Below are positions 45,637-54,750 of a stretch of 64,000 nucleotides of DNA, piece by piece. The translations under genes were made by a program, and so were the position numbers. Location: NCBI GenBank assembly GCA_964385405.1, contig CAYLOT010000006.1, positions 45,991-109,990 of the forward strand, written 5' to 3'. The notes beneath the pieces were generated by a model that had not been told where the DNA came from, did not search any database, and saw nothing but the letters and a program-made list of their open reading frames with translations. Within the stretch, counting starts at the first letter, position 1; each line of letters begins with the position of its first letter. The stretch is from CAIZGX01 sp964385405. Lineage in GTDB: Bacteria; Bacteroidota; Bacteroidia; Flavobacteriales_D; Sanyastnellaceae.

Positions 45637-46554
45637 CTACGAAGCAAAAAGCGAAAGCTTGTATTCCATCGGGGTCATACCCACCAATTTCTTGAACACG
45701 CGAGAAAAATAATTGGGATCTGTAAATCCGGAAGCGTAACCAACTTCCTTAATGGCCATAGATCCCGAAGCAATCATTTGTCGAGCAATATTTACTTTTT
45801 CCATAAGCACCATCCTGTTTGGTGAAATTCCAAACTCTTGCGTGAACATGCGATAGAAAGAAGACTTGCTCATGTATGCCATGCTGCTGAGCTGTTGAAT
45901 ATTGATCTCTTCAGTAGCGTTTCTGCGAATGTATTCGACCACAGCTAGGAGGCGTTCGTTCATGCGTTGTTCCTTCACTTCGCCCGTTAACGCCATAACA
46001 TTCTGTTGACGAATAATCGCCAACATGAGCTCCTTCAATTTCAAATCAACCATAACATCCTTGAGAGGATCTGAACTCGTAAATATTTTCACCAAGCGAT
46101 TTCCAAGCGTAACAATGGACTCATCGTTTTGAATGAAAAGATTCTTCACGTCGAAGTTCCAATGCTCGTTCAATTCTTTTTCGCGCGGAAAGTATTCGTT
46201 TAGATATTGAATCTGCTTAGCCAAATACTGATCGTCCATGACCAATGCGGTGCATTGCGTGGGTGCGCTTTCACAAGCCTCAGGAAAATCAATCACCATT
46301 TCTTCCTGTGAAGAAAGCAAATAGGTTTGACCAGGAATATAATCGAGTGCTACTTTATCTTGATGAAGTACTTTTTTACCTCTCAACATGGAAGTAATGG
46401 CGAAACCTCCGAATTGAAGCCTTACTTGTTCGGCATGCTGATGGGTTTCAAAAATATTGAACTCGCATTGATTCGTTGTGTACGTGGTCCTGTGCTCTAC
46501 CGGTGTGGTAAGCTTATCTGCACTTGTTAATTGGACTTCGTTCAGTTTGTACAT
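45637..46554 (-). CDS. AraC-family transcriptional regulator
   Basis: 305 residues. N-terminal sensor-like cupin region (about 1-190) and two helix-turn-helix motifs at the end (EINIQQLSSMAYMSKSSFYR, then GYASGFTDPNYFSRVFKKL, GMTPMEYKLSLF). Divergent from an aldehyde dehydrogenase over a 156-bp gap, so it probably controls that gene. The type (N-terminal AraC_N) is frequent beside exaC/aldB-like dehydrogenases. Confidence 0.9.
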   Translation of the reverse strand: MYKLNEVQLTSADKLTTPVEHRTTYTTNQCEFNIFETHQHAEQVRLQFGGFAITSMLRGKKVLHQDKVALDYIPGQTYLLSSQEEMVIDFPEACESAPTQCTALVMDDQYLAKQIQYLNEYFPREKELNEHWNFDVKNLFIQNDESIVTLGNRLVKIFTSSDPLKDVMVDLKLKELMLAIIRQQNVMALTGEVKEQRMNERLLAVVEYIRRNATEEINIQQLSSMAYMSKSSFYRMFTQEFGISPNRMVLMEKVNIARQMIASGSMAIKEVGYASGFTDPNYFSRVFKKLVGMTPMEYKLSLFAS

Positions 46555-46710
46555 GCGACTTAAAAATTCAACAAGAGCAAATTACAAAGAAGTTCCCCAA
46601 TGAAAAACCTGATTTTTATTATGGGAATTTTGTGCTATTCATTAGGATTCTAATCCTGCTCAGTTTAAGGAAGTCGACTGAGATTGCGTTATAACCTAAA
46701 AAATGATTCT
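46555..46710. promoter_or_regulatory. Divergent control region between the AraC regulator and aldehyde dehydrogenase
   Basis: 156 bp with both start codons facing outward. It holds A/T-rich stretches and short imperfect repeats (ATTAGGATTCTAATCCT is a near-palindrome at about 46637-46653) that could bind the regulator. No TAnnTTTG match is convincing. Confidence 0.4.
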
Positions 46711-48216
46711 ATGGGAAACTTAGCAAATCGTCCGACTTTCAGAGAAAAGTACGGCAACTACATCGGAGGACAATTCGTTGCTCCGGTAAACGGAGAGTAC
46801 TTTGAAAACATCTCTCCTGTCGATGGAAAAGCCTTTACCCAAGCAGCACGCTCAGGCAAGGAAGACATTGAATTGGCAGTTACCGCTGCTGAAGAAGCTT
46901 TCAAAACATGGAGCAAAACAAGTGCAACACATCGCAGCAACACCTTGCTTCGAATTGCACAGATTATTGAGGACAATCTAGAATACCTAGCAACGGTTGA
47001 AACCATTGACAACGGCAAGCCCATTCGCGAAACACGCGCAGCAGATTTACCTTTGGTGGTAGATCACTTCCGCTATTTCGCAGGTGTTATTCGCTCTGAA
47101 GAAGGAACCATCTCAGAACACGACGAGCATACCGTGAGCATTAATCTTCACGAGCCGTTGGGAGTGGTAGGACAAATTATTCCTTGGAACTTCCCCTTGT
47201 TAATGGCCGCTTGGAAAATTGCTCCAGCCTTGGCTGCTGGTTGCACCGTTGTAGTGAAACCTGCTGAGCAAACTCCAACCTCTATCATGTGTTTGATGGA
47301 GTTAATTGGAAATGAACTTCCCGCAGGCGTATTAAATATTGTTACTGGATTCGGTCCAGAGGCTGGAAAACCATTGGCTACTCACACGCGTATTAGCAAA
47401 GTAGCCTTCACTGGTGAAACCACGACTGGACGTTTAATTATGCAATACGCTTCTGAAAATCTTATTCCTGTTACTATGGAATTGGGTGGAAAGTCTCCGA
47501 ATATTTTCTTTGAATCAGTTGCTGCAGAAGACGATGCGTTCTTCGACAAAGCCGTTGAAGGTGCTGTTCTTTTCGCCTTAAATCAAGGTGAAGTTTGTAC
47601 GTGTCCTTCAAGAATTTTGGTTCACGAAAACATCTACGACAAATTCATGGAGCGCGTAATTCAACGCACCAAAGCAATCGTTGCTGGTAATCCATTAGAC
47701 GGAAGTGTAATGATTGGTGCTCAGGCATCCAATGACCAGTATGAAAAAATTCTTTCCTATATCAACATTGGTAAAGAAGAAGGAGCTGAAGTGTTGTGTG
47801 GTGGAAATGCGCAATCTTTCGATGGCGACATTAAAAACGGATTCTACATTGAGCCGACTATCTTAAAAGGACACAACAAAATGCGTGTGTTCCAAGAAGA
47901 GATTTTTGGACCTGTTGTTTGCGTGACCACTTTCAAAACAACTGAAGAGGCATTGGCTATTGCTAACGATACGTTATACGGATTGGGTGCAGGTGTTTGG
48001 ACAAGAGATGCACACGAATTGTATCAAGTGCCACGCGCTATTCAAGCAGGACGTGTTTGGGTAAACTGCTACCATGCTTATCCAGCGCATGCGCCATTCG
48101 GCGGATATAAGAAATCTGGCTTCGGAAGAGAGACACACAAGATGATGTTAGGACATTACCGTCAAACAAAAAATATGTTGATCTCTTACAACAAAAACAA
48201 ACTAGGATTTTTCTGA
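46711..48216 (+). CDS. Aldehyde dehydrogenase (exaC/aldB type)
   Basis: 501 residues from MGNLANRPTFREKYG. NAD-binding IIPWNFPLLMAAWKIAPALA, general base in VTMELGGKSPNIF, catalytic Cys in NQGEVCTCPSRILV, C-terminal YGLGAGVWTRD and FGGYKKSGFGRETHKMML. It oxidises an aldehyde, probably acetaldehyde or a similar short aldehyde, to the acid with NAD. The AraC gene upstream, DUF779 and acs downstream make a small aldehyde-to-acetyl-CoA route. A slightly longer frame lacks support. Confidence 0.94.
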   Translation: MGNLANRPTFREKYGNYIGGQFVAPVNGEYFENISPVDGKAFTQAARSGKEDIELAVTAAEEAFKTWSKTSATHRSNTLLRIAQIIEDNLEYLATVETIDNGKPIRETRAADLPLVVDHFRYFAGVIRSEEGTISEHDEHTVSINLHEPLGVVGQIIPWNFPLLMAAWKIAPALAAGCTVVVKPAEQTPTSIMCLMELIGNELPAGVLNIVTGFGPEAGKPLATHTRISKVAFTGETTTGRLIMQYASENLIPVTMELGGKSPNIFFESVAAEDDAFFDKAVEGAVLFALNQGEVCTCPSRILVHENIYDKFMERVIQRTKAIVAGNPLDGSVMIGAQASNDQYEKILSYINIGKEEGAEVLCGGNAQSFDGDIKNGFYIEPTILKGHNKMRVFQEEIFGPVVCVTTFKTTEEALAIANDTLYGLGAGVWTRDAHELYQVPRAIQAGRVWVNCYHAYPAHAPFGGYKKSGFGRETHKMMLGHYRQTKNMLISYNKNKLGFF

Positions 48217-48237
48217 GGTTAAATACAACAAGCAATT

Positions 48238-48270
48238 CACCGAGCTCGAGGGCTCGGTGTTTTGTTTTTA
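48238..48270 (+). terminator. Hairpin between aldehyde dehydrogenase and DUF779
   Basis: CACCGAGC/GCTCGGTG stem (48238-48245 and 48252-48259) with a 6-nt loop, then TTTTGTTTTT. It looks like a full intrinsic terminator between two genes that otherwise form an operon. Confidence 0.85.
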
Positions 48271-48279
48271 ATTTGAAAT

Positions 48280-48660
48280 ATGAAAAAATTCCCACGCATA
48301 GAAGCTAACGCTGAAGCAGAAGCACTCATTCACGAATTGAAATTGAAGTTCGGCGATTTGGTCTTTCATCAAAGCGGTGGATGTTGCGATGGTTCGTCGC
48401 CGATGTGTTTTGAAAAAGGGGAATTCATTATAGGATACAGTGATGTATGTTTAGGAAGTGTTTGTGGGGTTGAATTCTGGATGAGCCAGGATCAATTTGA
48501 ATATTGGAAACACACCCACCTTACGTTGGGTGTTGTGGTTGGAAGAGGATCTAGTTTTTCATTGGAAATTCCGACAGGTAAGAGATTCGTGATTCATTCA
48601 AGACTTCTCACCGAAGAAGAATCAATGAACCTGCAAGAATTGCGCTACAGAGAAGATTAA
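48280..48660 (+). CDS. DUF779-family protein
   Basis: 126 residues. Conserved FHQSGGCCDGSSPMCFEKGEF and DVCLGSVCGVEFWMS, with Cys and His placed as possible metal ligands, then the DUF779 ending RFVIHSRLLTEEE. This family lies beside aldehyde dehydrogenases in many bacteria, as here, and is thought to help with aldehyde oxidation; its activity is not known. A strong terminator lies just before it, so its expression may be lower than that of the dehydrogenase. Confidence 0.85.
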   Translation: MKKFPRIEANAEAEALIHELKLKFGDLVFHQSGGCCDGSSPMCFEKGEFIIGYSDVCLGSVCGVEFWMSQDQFEYWKHTHLTLGVVVGRGSSFSLEIPTGKRFVIHSRLLTEEESMNLQELRYRED

Positions 48661-48691
48661 TCTGTAAATTGTAACTTCAAATTTGACAGCC

Positions 48692-50596
48692 ATGAAACGA
48701 ATTGAATCGTTTGAAGAATATAAATCGGTATACACCGAAAGCATTGCCAATCCGGATAAATTCTGGGGTGAAGTAGCTGAATCTTTTTCTTGGAAAAAGA
48801 AATGGGACACGGTGCTTTCGGGAACGTTTGCCGATGCTAAAAACCATTGGTTCGACGGTGGTGAATTAAACATTACGGAAAACTTACTCGACAGACATTT
48901 GGCTGAACGAGGCGATCAAGCAGCTCTCATTTGGGAACCGAATGATCATTCGGTTGAGTACAGAAAATTCACATACAACGAACTTCACAACGAAGTATGC
49001 ATAGCCGCGGAAATGCTTCGCACGTTGGGTGTGAAAAAAGGCGACCGCGTTTGCATTTACATGAGCATGGTGCCTGAATTGGTGTTCAGCGTGCTGGCCT
49101 GCGCGCGCATTGGCGCGATGCACTCGGTTATCTTCGGGGGCTTCAGTGCAAAGAGCATTGCAGACCGCGTAGACGATGCCGAAGCCGATTTCGTGATCAC
49201 CATGGATGGTGGACTTCGCGGTAACAAAACCATTCCGCTGAAATCGGTAGTTGACGAAGCATTGACTTCCACACGAAAAATAAAAAATGTGTTGGTCTTC
49301 AACTACCTCAATCTTCCAATCGAAAAAAAAGCAACTGATGTTGATTGGAATGAATTGAAAGCACGCGTTCTTTCCAACAGCAATTACATAAAGCCCGGAG
49401 AGACGCTTCAGTCTGAAGATCCGTTGTTCATCTTGTACACAAGCGGTTCCACAGGTAAACCGAAAGGCGTTGTGCACAGCACCGCGGGATACATGGTGTG
49501 GACAGCCTATACTTTTTTGAATGTGTTTCAATACCAAGAAGGCGACGTTCATTTCTGCACAGCAGATATTGGATGGATAACCGGACACAGCTATTTGATT
49601 TACGGACCACTCTTGAATGGTGCGACTTCATTGATGTTTGAAGGTATACCTACTTATCCGGATGCTGGAAGATTTTGGGACATTGTAGCGAAGCACAAGG
49701 TGAATATATTCTACACCGCACCTACAGCTATTCGCAGTTTAATGTCGGCTGGCGATGATTTTTTAGAAGGAAAAGATTTGTCTTCATTACGCATTTTAGG
49801 AAGCGTTGGCGAACCCATTAACGAAGAAGCTTGGAATTGGTACAACGAAAAAATTGGAAAAGGAAATTGTCCAATAGTCGATACGTTCTGGCAAACGGAA
49901 ACAGGCGGTGTTATGATCTCGAGTTTGGCAGGAGTAACGCCATCGAAACCTGTGTTTGCTACGTTGCCTATGCCGGGAGTTCTTCCTGTTTTGTTGGACG
50001 ATAAAGGCAATGAAATTCTTGAAAACGATTTAACGGGAAACCTATGTTTCAAGCAGCCTTGGCCTTCGATGATTCGCACGACTTATGGCGATCACGAGCG
50101 TTGCATTTTGAATTACTTCAGCACATATAAAAATTATTACTTCACAGGAGATGGCGCCTACCGCGACGAGAACGGCATGTATCGTTTAGCCGGAAGGGTA
50201 GACGATGTGTTGAATGTAAGCGGACATCGCATAGGAACAGCGGAAGTGGAGAATGCCATTAATCATACGCACGGAGTTATTGAAAGCGCGGTGGTGGGGT
50301 ATCCGCATGACATTAAAGGACAAGGAATCTCTGCGTTTGTTATCTGCGATCCGCATCACCATTTGGAAGAACATGAACAAATTCATGCGATAACGAAGAC
50401 AGTGAGTGAACAGATTGGGGCGATAGCGAAGCCCGATAAGATTGTTCTTGTGAGTGGCTTGCCGAAAACGAGGAGTGGAAAGATTATGCGTCGCATTTTA
50501 AGAAAGATTGCAGAAGGAGAATTCGATGCCATTGGCGATACCACTACCTTGCTTGATCCGAGTGTAGTGCAGGAAATTATAGCAAAGGCGAGATAG
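48692..50596 (+). CDS. acs: Acetate--CoA ligase (acetyl-CoA synthetase)
   Basis: 634 residues from MKRIESFEEYKSVY. Adenylate-forming core with YTSGSTGKPKGVVHSTAGYM, WQTETGGVMIS, and the C-terminal domain with the acetylatable Lys in GLPKTRSGKIMRRILRK. It makes acetyl-CoA from acetate, ATP and CoA. Placed after the aldehyde dehydrogenase it would complete aldehyde to acetyl-CoA. Confidence 0.96.
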   Translation: MKRIESFEEYKSVYTESIANPDKFWGEVAESFSWKKKWDTVLSGTFADAKNHWFDGGELNITENLLDRHLAERGDQAALIWEPNDHSVEYRKFTYNELHNEVCIAAEMLRTLGVKKGDRVCIYMSMVPELVFSVLACARIGAMHSVIFGGFSAKSIADRVDDAEADFVITMDGGLRGNKTIPLKSVVDEALTSTRKIKNVLVFNYLNLPIEKKATDVDWNELKARVLSNSNYIKPGETLQSEDPLFILYTSGSTGKPKGVVHSTAGYMVWTAYTFLNVFQYQEGDVHFCTADIGWITGHSYLIYGPLLNGATSLMFEGIPTYPDAGRFWDIVAKHKVNIFYTAPTAIRSLMSAGDDFLEGKDLSSLRILGSVGEPINEEAWNWYNEKIGKGNCPIVDTFWQTETGGVMISSLAGVTPSKPVFATLPMPGVLPVLLDDKGNEILENDLTGNLCFKQPWPSMIRTTYGDHERCILNYFSTYKNYYFTGDGAYRDENGMYRLAGRVDDVLNVSGHRIGTAEVENAINHTHGVIESAVVGYPHDIKGQGISAFVICDPHHHLEEHEQIHAITKTVSEQIGAIAKPDKIVLVSGLPKTRSGKIMRRILRKIAEGEFDAIGDTTTLLDPSVVQEIIAKAR

Positions 50597-50623
50597 CTTT
50601 TTGTTTTTTTGTAACTTTCGCTC

Positions 50624-52033
50624 ATGAGGCGAAGGTTATTCTCGACAGACAAAAAAAGTAGCTCCTTTCTTCTTATCGGTGCGCTTATCCCCAGCTTGGG
50701 ATTGTTTGTGGTGAATAGTCTTTTTTTACATTCAAGCGACAACAGCGAAATTCTTCTACTCTATTTTCAATCTGTTTTGGCTGTTGTGTTTGGCGCCGTG
50801 TTTTTTGCTCCAGCATGGGGGCGTATGCCGTTGAAGACCGAAGGCGAATTTATTCCTTACAGATTTATTGGAAGAGGAGCTGTTTCTTTGGCGCGTTTTC
50901 GCGGATTGTATTTGGGCTTGTTAATCTTGCCGCTGGCCATGGCCGTGAGTATTCAACCACTTTCGGAATATTTATTCTCCGATCTTGAAAGTCAGAAAAA
51001 ATTCACCCTCTTCACGTTTGTTATTCTGAGCGTAAACATCTTTTTCAATTCACTAAAAAATCGCATTCGCATTGATTCAATTATTGGCTACTCCACGGTT
51101 CTTGTCGCGCTGTGTTATTTATTCTTTCAAATTTTCATTGGTGAACACCATACCATTCAACCTCCCAATCACTTATCTATTTGGTTAAACAACATTCATT
51201 TCACCCCGCTCATCTTTTCGATTGCTGTACTCTGGTGGTTTGCGATAATTGTTGACATGCCTGATATGAGAGGTCAATATATACTCACATTAAAAAATGG
51301 TCACGAGTCTAGACGAAACACGATAATCGCATTGATCATTGCCTACTTCATTCAAGGAATTTTACTTTCATTTCCGTTGTTATATCCGGCCGAAAACCAT
51401 TGGAGTTGGCTAAGTAATTTGTTCATTGTGTTCGTTGTGATTAACGCGTTCCAAGCCATGTTCAGCACGAATCACTGGACAGCGAGTTTAATCTATGCAG
51501 GCGTTATAAGACCTATGATTTCGAACGACAACAACGAAAGAACCATCGGCATGATAACGATGTTCGTTGGAATAGGAATTTCCGCATTGTGGTTGGCAAT
51601 GGGTAAATCAACAGCAGAACTATTCGGAACTATTTTTCTTTTTACTGCAGGTGTTGGCCCTGTCTTTATCGCCCGTTGGTTTTGGTCGAAGGTGAATGCA
51701 CAGACTGTTCTTTCGGCCATGATTGGTGCTCCGCTCATTTGGATCCTTTGGCTGCTTGTAAAGCAAACGGGAATGTATCCGTTCCTCATGCAACAACTCG
51801 GAATTTCAGAAGCATTCATTGACATTCTAATTCCTGGACTACTAAACACGATGGTTTGGTTAATCACGTTGGTGCTTACAAACAACAAAGAAGAAGAAGT
51901 CTACGCGAAAAATTGGATTCAAGAGGTAGGAATATTGAACGAGTTTAAAAGTGGAAAAAACTGGCTTTTATTTATCGGTTTATCGCTTCTTTCCGGATTG
52001 ATTTTGTTTGGTCCTTCGTTGGTTTTGGGGTGA
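50624..52033 (+). CDS. Sodium:solute symporter-like membrane protein
   Basis: 469 residues with about twelve hydrophobic helices. The segment GVGPVFIARWFWSKVNAQTV resembles the GxGPVxxLRWFWWRINAWSE pattern of Bacteroidota SSS-family transporters, and the region IVDMPDMRGQYILTLKNGHE also fits. Otherwise it is divergent. It starts 28 bp after acs, so acetate or another short acid is a reasonable but unproven substrate. A TAACTTTC box ends 4 nt before the ATG. Confidence 0.65.
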   Translation: MRRRLFSTDKKSSSFLLIGALIPSLGLFVVNSLFLHSSDNSEILLLYFQSVLAVVFGAVFFAPAWGRMPLKTEGEFIPYRFIGRGAVSLARFRGLYLGLLILPLAMAVSIQPLSEYLFSDLESQKKFTLFTFVILSVNIFFNSLKNRIRIDSIIGYSTVLVALCYLFFQIFIGEHHTIQPPNHLSIWLNNIHFTPLIFSIAVLWWFAIIVDMPDMRGQYILTLKNGHESRRNTIIALIIAYFIQGILLSFPLLYPAENHWSWLSNLFIVFVVINAFQAMFSTNHWTASLIYAGVIRPMISNDNNERTIGMITMFVGIGISALWLAMGKSTAELFGTIFLFTAGVGPVFIARWFWSKVNAQTVLSAMIGAPLIWILWLLVKQTGMYPFLMQQLGISEAFIDILIPGLLNTMVWLITLVLTNNKEEEVYAKNWIQEVGILNEFKSGKNWLLFIGLSLLSGLILFGPSLVLG

Positions 52034-52046
52034 GGGGGAATGCAAC

Positions 52047-52649
52047 TCAATGATCCCTGCGAGAAGATGATCGATATTTATACAGCCTCTTACAGTTTCT
52101 CTGCGCATCTGCTATCATTAGCAACCTGTTGTCATGTAGTAATTTTCCCACGTGATAACATTGCACAAAAAGTAACACGACCAATGAAAAGCCAACTAAT
52201 GCAAGAAATATAACATGCCATGGCGACCAATGCAATTGGTGCAAGAAAAAGCATAAACCTACTATTGCGGCTATAGACGCGGGACACATGTTCAACTGAA
52301 AATGATAACGATCAATTAAAAAACTCATGTACTTCTTTCTTATGCTTTGCACACTCTCTGTATTCAATGATAAATATTCTTCCCATCTCTCATAAAACTC
52401 TTTACAGTGACATGATTGAAGAATACTATCTATTTCAATTTCCAATTTCATACCGAACAAGTGAAATATTAAGCCTAATGCTAAACTGAAAAAGAATAGA
52501 ACGAATAACACTAGCGAAGAATCTAAATGACACAAATCCTCTTTAAAGTTGGTGTACAAAATGAGACCGTAAGGAAAAACACCAAAGAAACCTGGTGTTA
52601 GTATTGAGAAAAGTAAGCGACTCGATTGCTTGGTAATGAGTTCATTCAT
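52047..52649 (-). CDS. Membrane protein of unknown function
   Basis: 200 residues with four hydrophobic helices (about 12-33, 42-64, 125-145, 150-172) and a central soluble part rich in Cys, His and aromatic residues (DSILQSCHCKEFYERWEEYL). The C-terminal tail is basic and ends KRLYKYRSSSRRDH. I recognise no family. Convergent with the symporter-like gene after a 13-bp gap. Confidence 0.6.
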   Translation of the reverse strand: MNELITKQSSRLLFSILTPGFFGVFPYGLILYTNFKEDLCHLDSSLVLFVLFFFSLALGLIFHLFGMKLEIEIDSILQSCHCKEFYERWEEYLSLNTESVQSIRKKYMSFLIDRYHFQLNMCPASIAAIVGLCFFLHQLHWSPWHVIFLALVGFSLVVLLFVQCYHVGKLLHDNRLLMIADAQRNCKRLYKYRSSSRRDH

Positions 52650-52720
52650 TTCACTTTTTTTTCAATAGAAATAGTTTCATTCATCAGTTCAAAATAAATG
52701 TGACCACAAGAGAATGACAA

Positions 52721-52736
52721 TACGCATTTCCACGTA
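52721..52736. promoter_or_regulatory. Candidate operator TACGCATTTCCACGTA
   Basis: First copy of the motif TACGYATTTMYACGTA. Outer arms TACG and CGTA pair. Confidence 0.45.
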
Positions 52737-52809
52737 CTTTCTATCACACACAATTCACCAATCGAAATCAATATTTCCACAAAAAATCAGATGTTTTGAA
52801 TTTTTCACA

Positions 52810-52825
52810 TACGCATTTATACGTA
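52810..52825. promoter_or_regulatory. Candidate operator TACGCATTTATACGTA
   Basis: Second copy, differing from the first at two central bases. A third is at 62066-62081. Confidence 0.45.
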
Positions 52826-52986
52826 TTTTTCAGAAGTGTTCGAAAACCTGCTCGTAGAACAAATCACTGTTTTTCAGTGTGCTAATTGAAATTGCAGTTC
52901 GCATGTTAAAGTGAAATAATCACAAGAGAACTTTTATTGTTGAACTCCTTCCCTATTTTTGAGAAAACCATTAAAACAAAACTACC

Positions 52987-53310
52987 ATGACATTCACTGG
53001 AAACGAAGGAGCTATTATTACACTTGCCGAAGGATCTGAAATGACCGCGAATTATCGCGCTACGATTAACTTGGGTGAAACCATTGGGCACGCGGTTGGG
53101 AAAAATCTTGTTAATGATTTATTGATTCAACCAGGATGTATGGGTATGCGGTTGTACTACGCCATCAACAAAAAAGGTAAAAAGCAACTAGTTGCAGTCG
53201 GTGTTGATGCGAATGGCGACGATATGACACAAGGTGTAATATTGGATGAGTTTTTTGACTGCCCCCCTGAGTGCGGAAAACTTAACCAATTAAATTCAGA
53301 TATTAAGTGA
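52987..53310 (+). CDS. Small conserved Bacteroidota protein with CPPECG end
   Basis: 107 residues. Conserved-looking segments are LAEGSEMTANYRATINLGET, LIQPGCMGMRLYYAINKKG, QLVAVGVDANGDDMTQG and the C-terminal DCPPECGKLNQ. No signal peptide or membrane helix. I recall similar unnamed proteins elsewhere in Bacteroidota, with the same GCMG.R.YYA and CPP.CG signatures, but no function. Its stop overlaps the GTG start of the next gene, so it belongs to the kinase/regulator operon. Confidence 0.7.
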   Translation: MTFTGNEGAIITLAEGSEMTANYRATINLGETIGHAVGKNLVNDLLIQPGCMGMRLYYAINKKGKKQLVAVGVDANGDDMTQGVILDEFFDCPPECGKLNQLNSDIK

Positions 53311-53969
53311 GATATTTAATTTGGATTTTATTCATATCTCACTTCCTTCCGCTAACGGTATATTGTATTTACAGGAAATCCATTGGGCGAAATAAGTTGG
53401 CCTTACTCATTACAAGTCTTGTTTTTTCATCCATGATGGCAGACCTAGTAGGCGCTTGGCTTGCTAACTCTAGTTATAACACAGCGCCAGTCTCAAATTC
53501 TTATCAGATTGTAGATCGTATTTTAGTTATTCTAATTCTCAATTCGATTTCGATTGTATCAATCAAAACTAAAAAGTTGGTTTTTATAACGAGCGTTTTA
53601 ATTTCAATTATTCAACTATTCTATTGTTTAACAAGTGGTTTTCTTGCTCAAAACGATTACATAAAACTAATATCGGGAGTTTTAATATGCTTTTATGCTT
53701 TATTCACGCTATATATTTTGATTTCCAATGCGGCATTAAATTCTGAAAAAACAGTGCTTTACATTTGGCCAGTATTTGCAATTTTCATCTATTCGGCTTC
53801 TATGTTAGTATCTCAAATGATTACGAATATTAATGATTCCGTAGAGTTTCCAATTTTATTTCGACAGATTCGACAAGTAGTAGCCTTGGGAAGCAATGTC
53901 ATTCGTGATTCTCTTTTCGCCTTTTTCTTTTTTCAAGCAAAAAAAATGAAATATGATACAGGTAAATGA
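53307..53969 (+). CDS. Seven-helix membrane protein of unknown function
   Basis: 220 residues with a GTG start in GTGA overlap. About seven evenly spaced hydrophobic helices with short loops cover nearly the whole length, and the basic tail ends FFFFQAKKMKYDTGK. It overlaps the sensor kinase by 17 bp. The kinase has almost no periplasmic part of its own, so this protein may be the signal-sensing partner. That is inference from gene order. Confidence 0.65.
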   Translation: MRYLIWILFISHFLPLTVYCIYRKSIGRNKLALLITSLVFSSMMADLVGAWLANSSYNTAPVSNSYQIVDRILVILILNSISIVSIKTKKLVFITSVLISIIQLFYCLTSGFLAQNDYIKLISGVLICFYALFTLYILISNAALNSEKTVLYIWPVFAIFIYSASMLVSQMITNINDSVEFPILFRQIRQVVALGSNVIRDSLFAFFFFQAKKMKYDTGK

Positions 53970-54750
53970 GATTTATGTGTTCGCTTCTATTTTTTCATTT
54001 TTGATAAGCATTCTTCTCGTTGCTGTTATATGGATACTTGCAAAATTGTATATATCGAAAATTAAGATGCAAAACGAATTCCAGGCAACAATGCAACGCG
54101 CCATAGTCGTAGCGCAAGAAAAAGAGCGCGAGGTGCTCTCAGATAATCTCCACGACGATTTCGGACCGCAATTGGGAATTCTGTTGAAACAACTGGAGAC
54201 TGCAGAAAAGCGAGAAGAGTCTTATTCCTTCTCACAGAATCAATTGGAAAAAATAACACTTAAAATTGAAGAACTCTCCGAAGATATTCGGAAATACTCC
54301 AGTGAAATCTTTCCCACCCAATTCAAAAAATTAGGTTTAATCAAATCACTCGAGAATAATTTCTTCGATCTGGAATCGGAAAATCAAATCATAGAATTTC
54401 GATGCGACGTTCAACAAAAACTTCACTTCAGCCTTATCGATGAGCTAGCCCTTTACCGCACCGTAAATGAAGCGGTTTCAAACATCATGAAACATTCACG
54501 TCCGACCGCGTTAGAATGTATCATTGAAATTGTAAAACATAAATTAAGCATTGGACTTACGCACAACGGACTCCATTTCAGCCAAGCCGAATTCATGGAA
54601 GAAGCGCATAATGGTGAGGGCAAAGGCTGTTCTTCCATACTGAACCGAACGCTCATGCTTGGGGGCACTGTTACCATAGAGAGAGTATTCAATGAATTAA
54701 CTTATATAGAATTTATAATACCGCTACCCAGCCATGTCGAAACCCATTGA
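53953..54750 (+). CDS. Sensor histidine kinase (HisKA_3 type)
   Basis: 265 residues. One membrane helix (about 8-30), then the dimerisation/phosphoacceptor helix ending LSDNLHDDFGPQLGILLKQL with the His at about 67, and an ATPase domain with N-box TVNEAVSNIMKHSRPTALE and a G-box GEGKGCSSILNRTLMLGG. It phosphorylates the adjacent LuxR-type regulator, whose start overlaps its end by 17 bp. There is no periplasmic sensor domain. Confidence 0.9.
   Translation: MIQVNEIYVFASIFSFLISILLVAVIWILAKLYISKIKMQNEFQATMQRAIVVAQEKEREVLSDNLHDDFGPQLGILLKQLETAEKREESYSFSQNQLEKITLKIEELSEDIRKYSSEIFPTQFKKLGLIKSLENNFFDLESENQIIEFRCDVQQKLHFSLIDELALYRTVNEAVSNIMKHSRPTALECIIEIVKHKLSIGLTHNGLHFSQAEFMEEAHNGEGKGCSSILNRTLMLGGTVTIERVFNELTYIEFIIPLPSHVETH

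Larger units (their letters stand above)
52650..52986. promoter_or_regulatory. 337-bp intergenic control region with two TACGCATTT..ACGTA sites
   Basis: Holds two 16-bp near-palindromic sites 89 bp apart (52721-52736 and 52810-52825) and a TATTTTTG -7 box at 52954-52961, 25 nt before the next ATG. No gene is seen. Confidence 0.55.
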
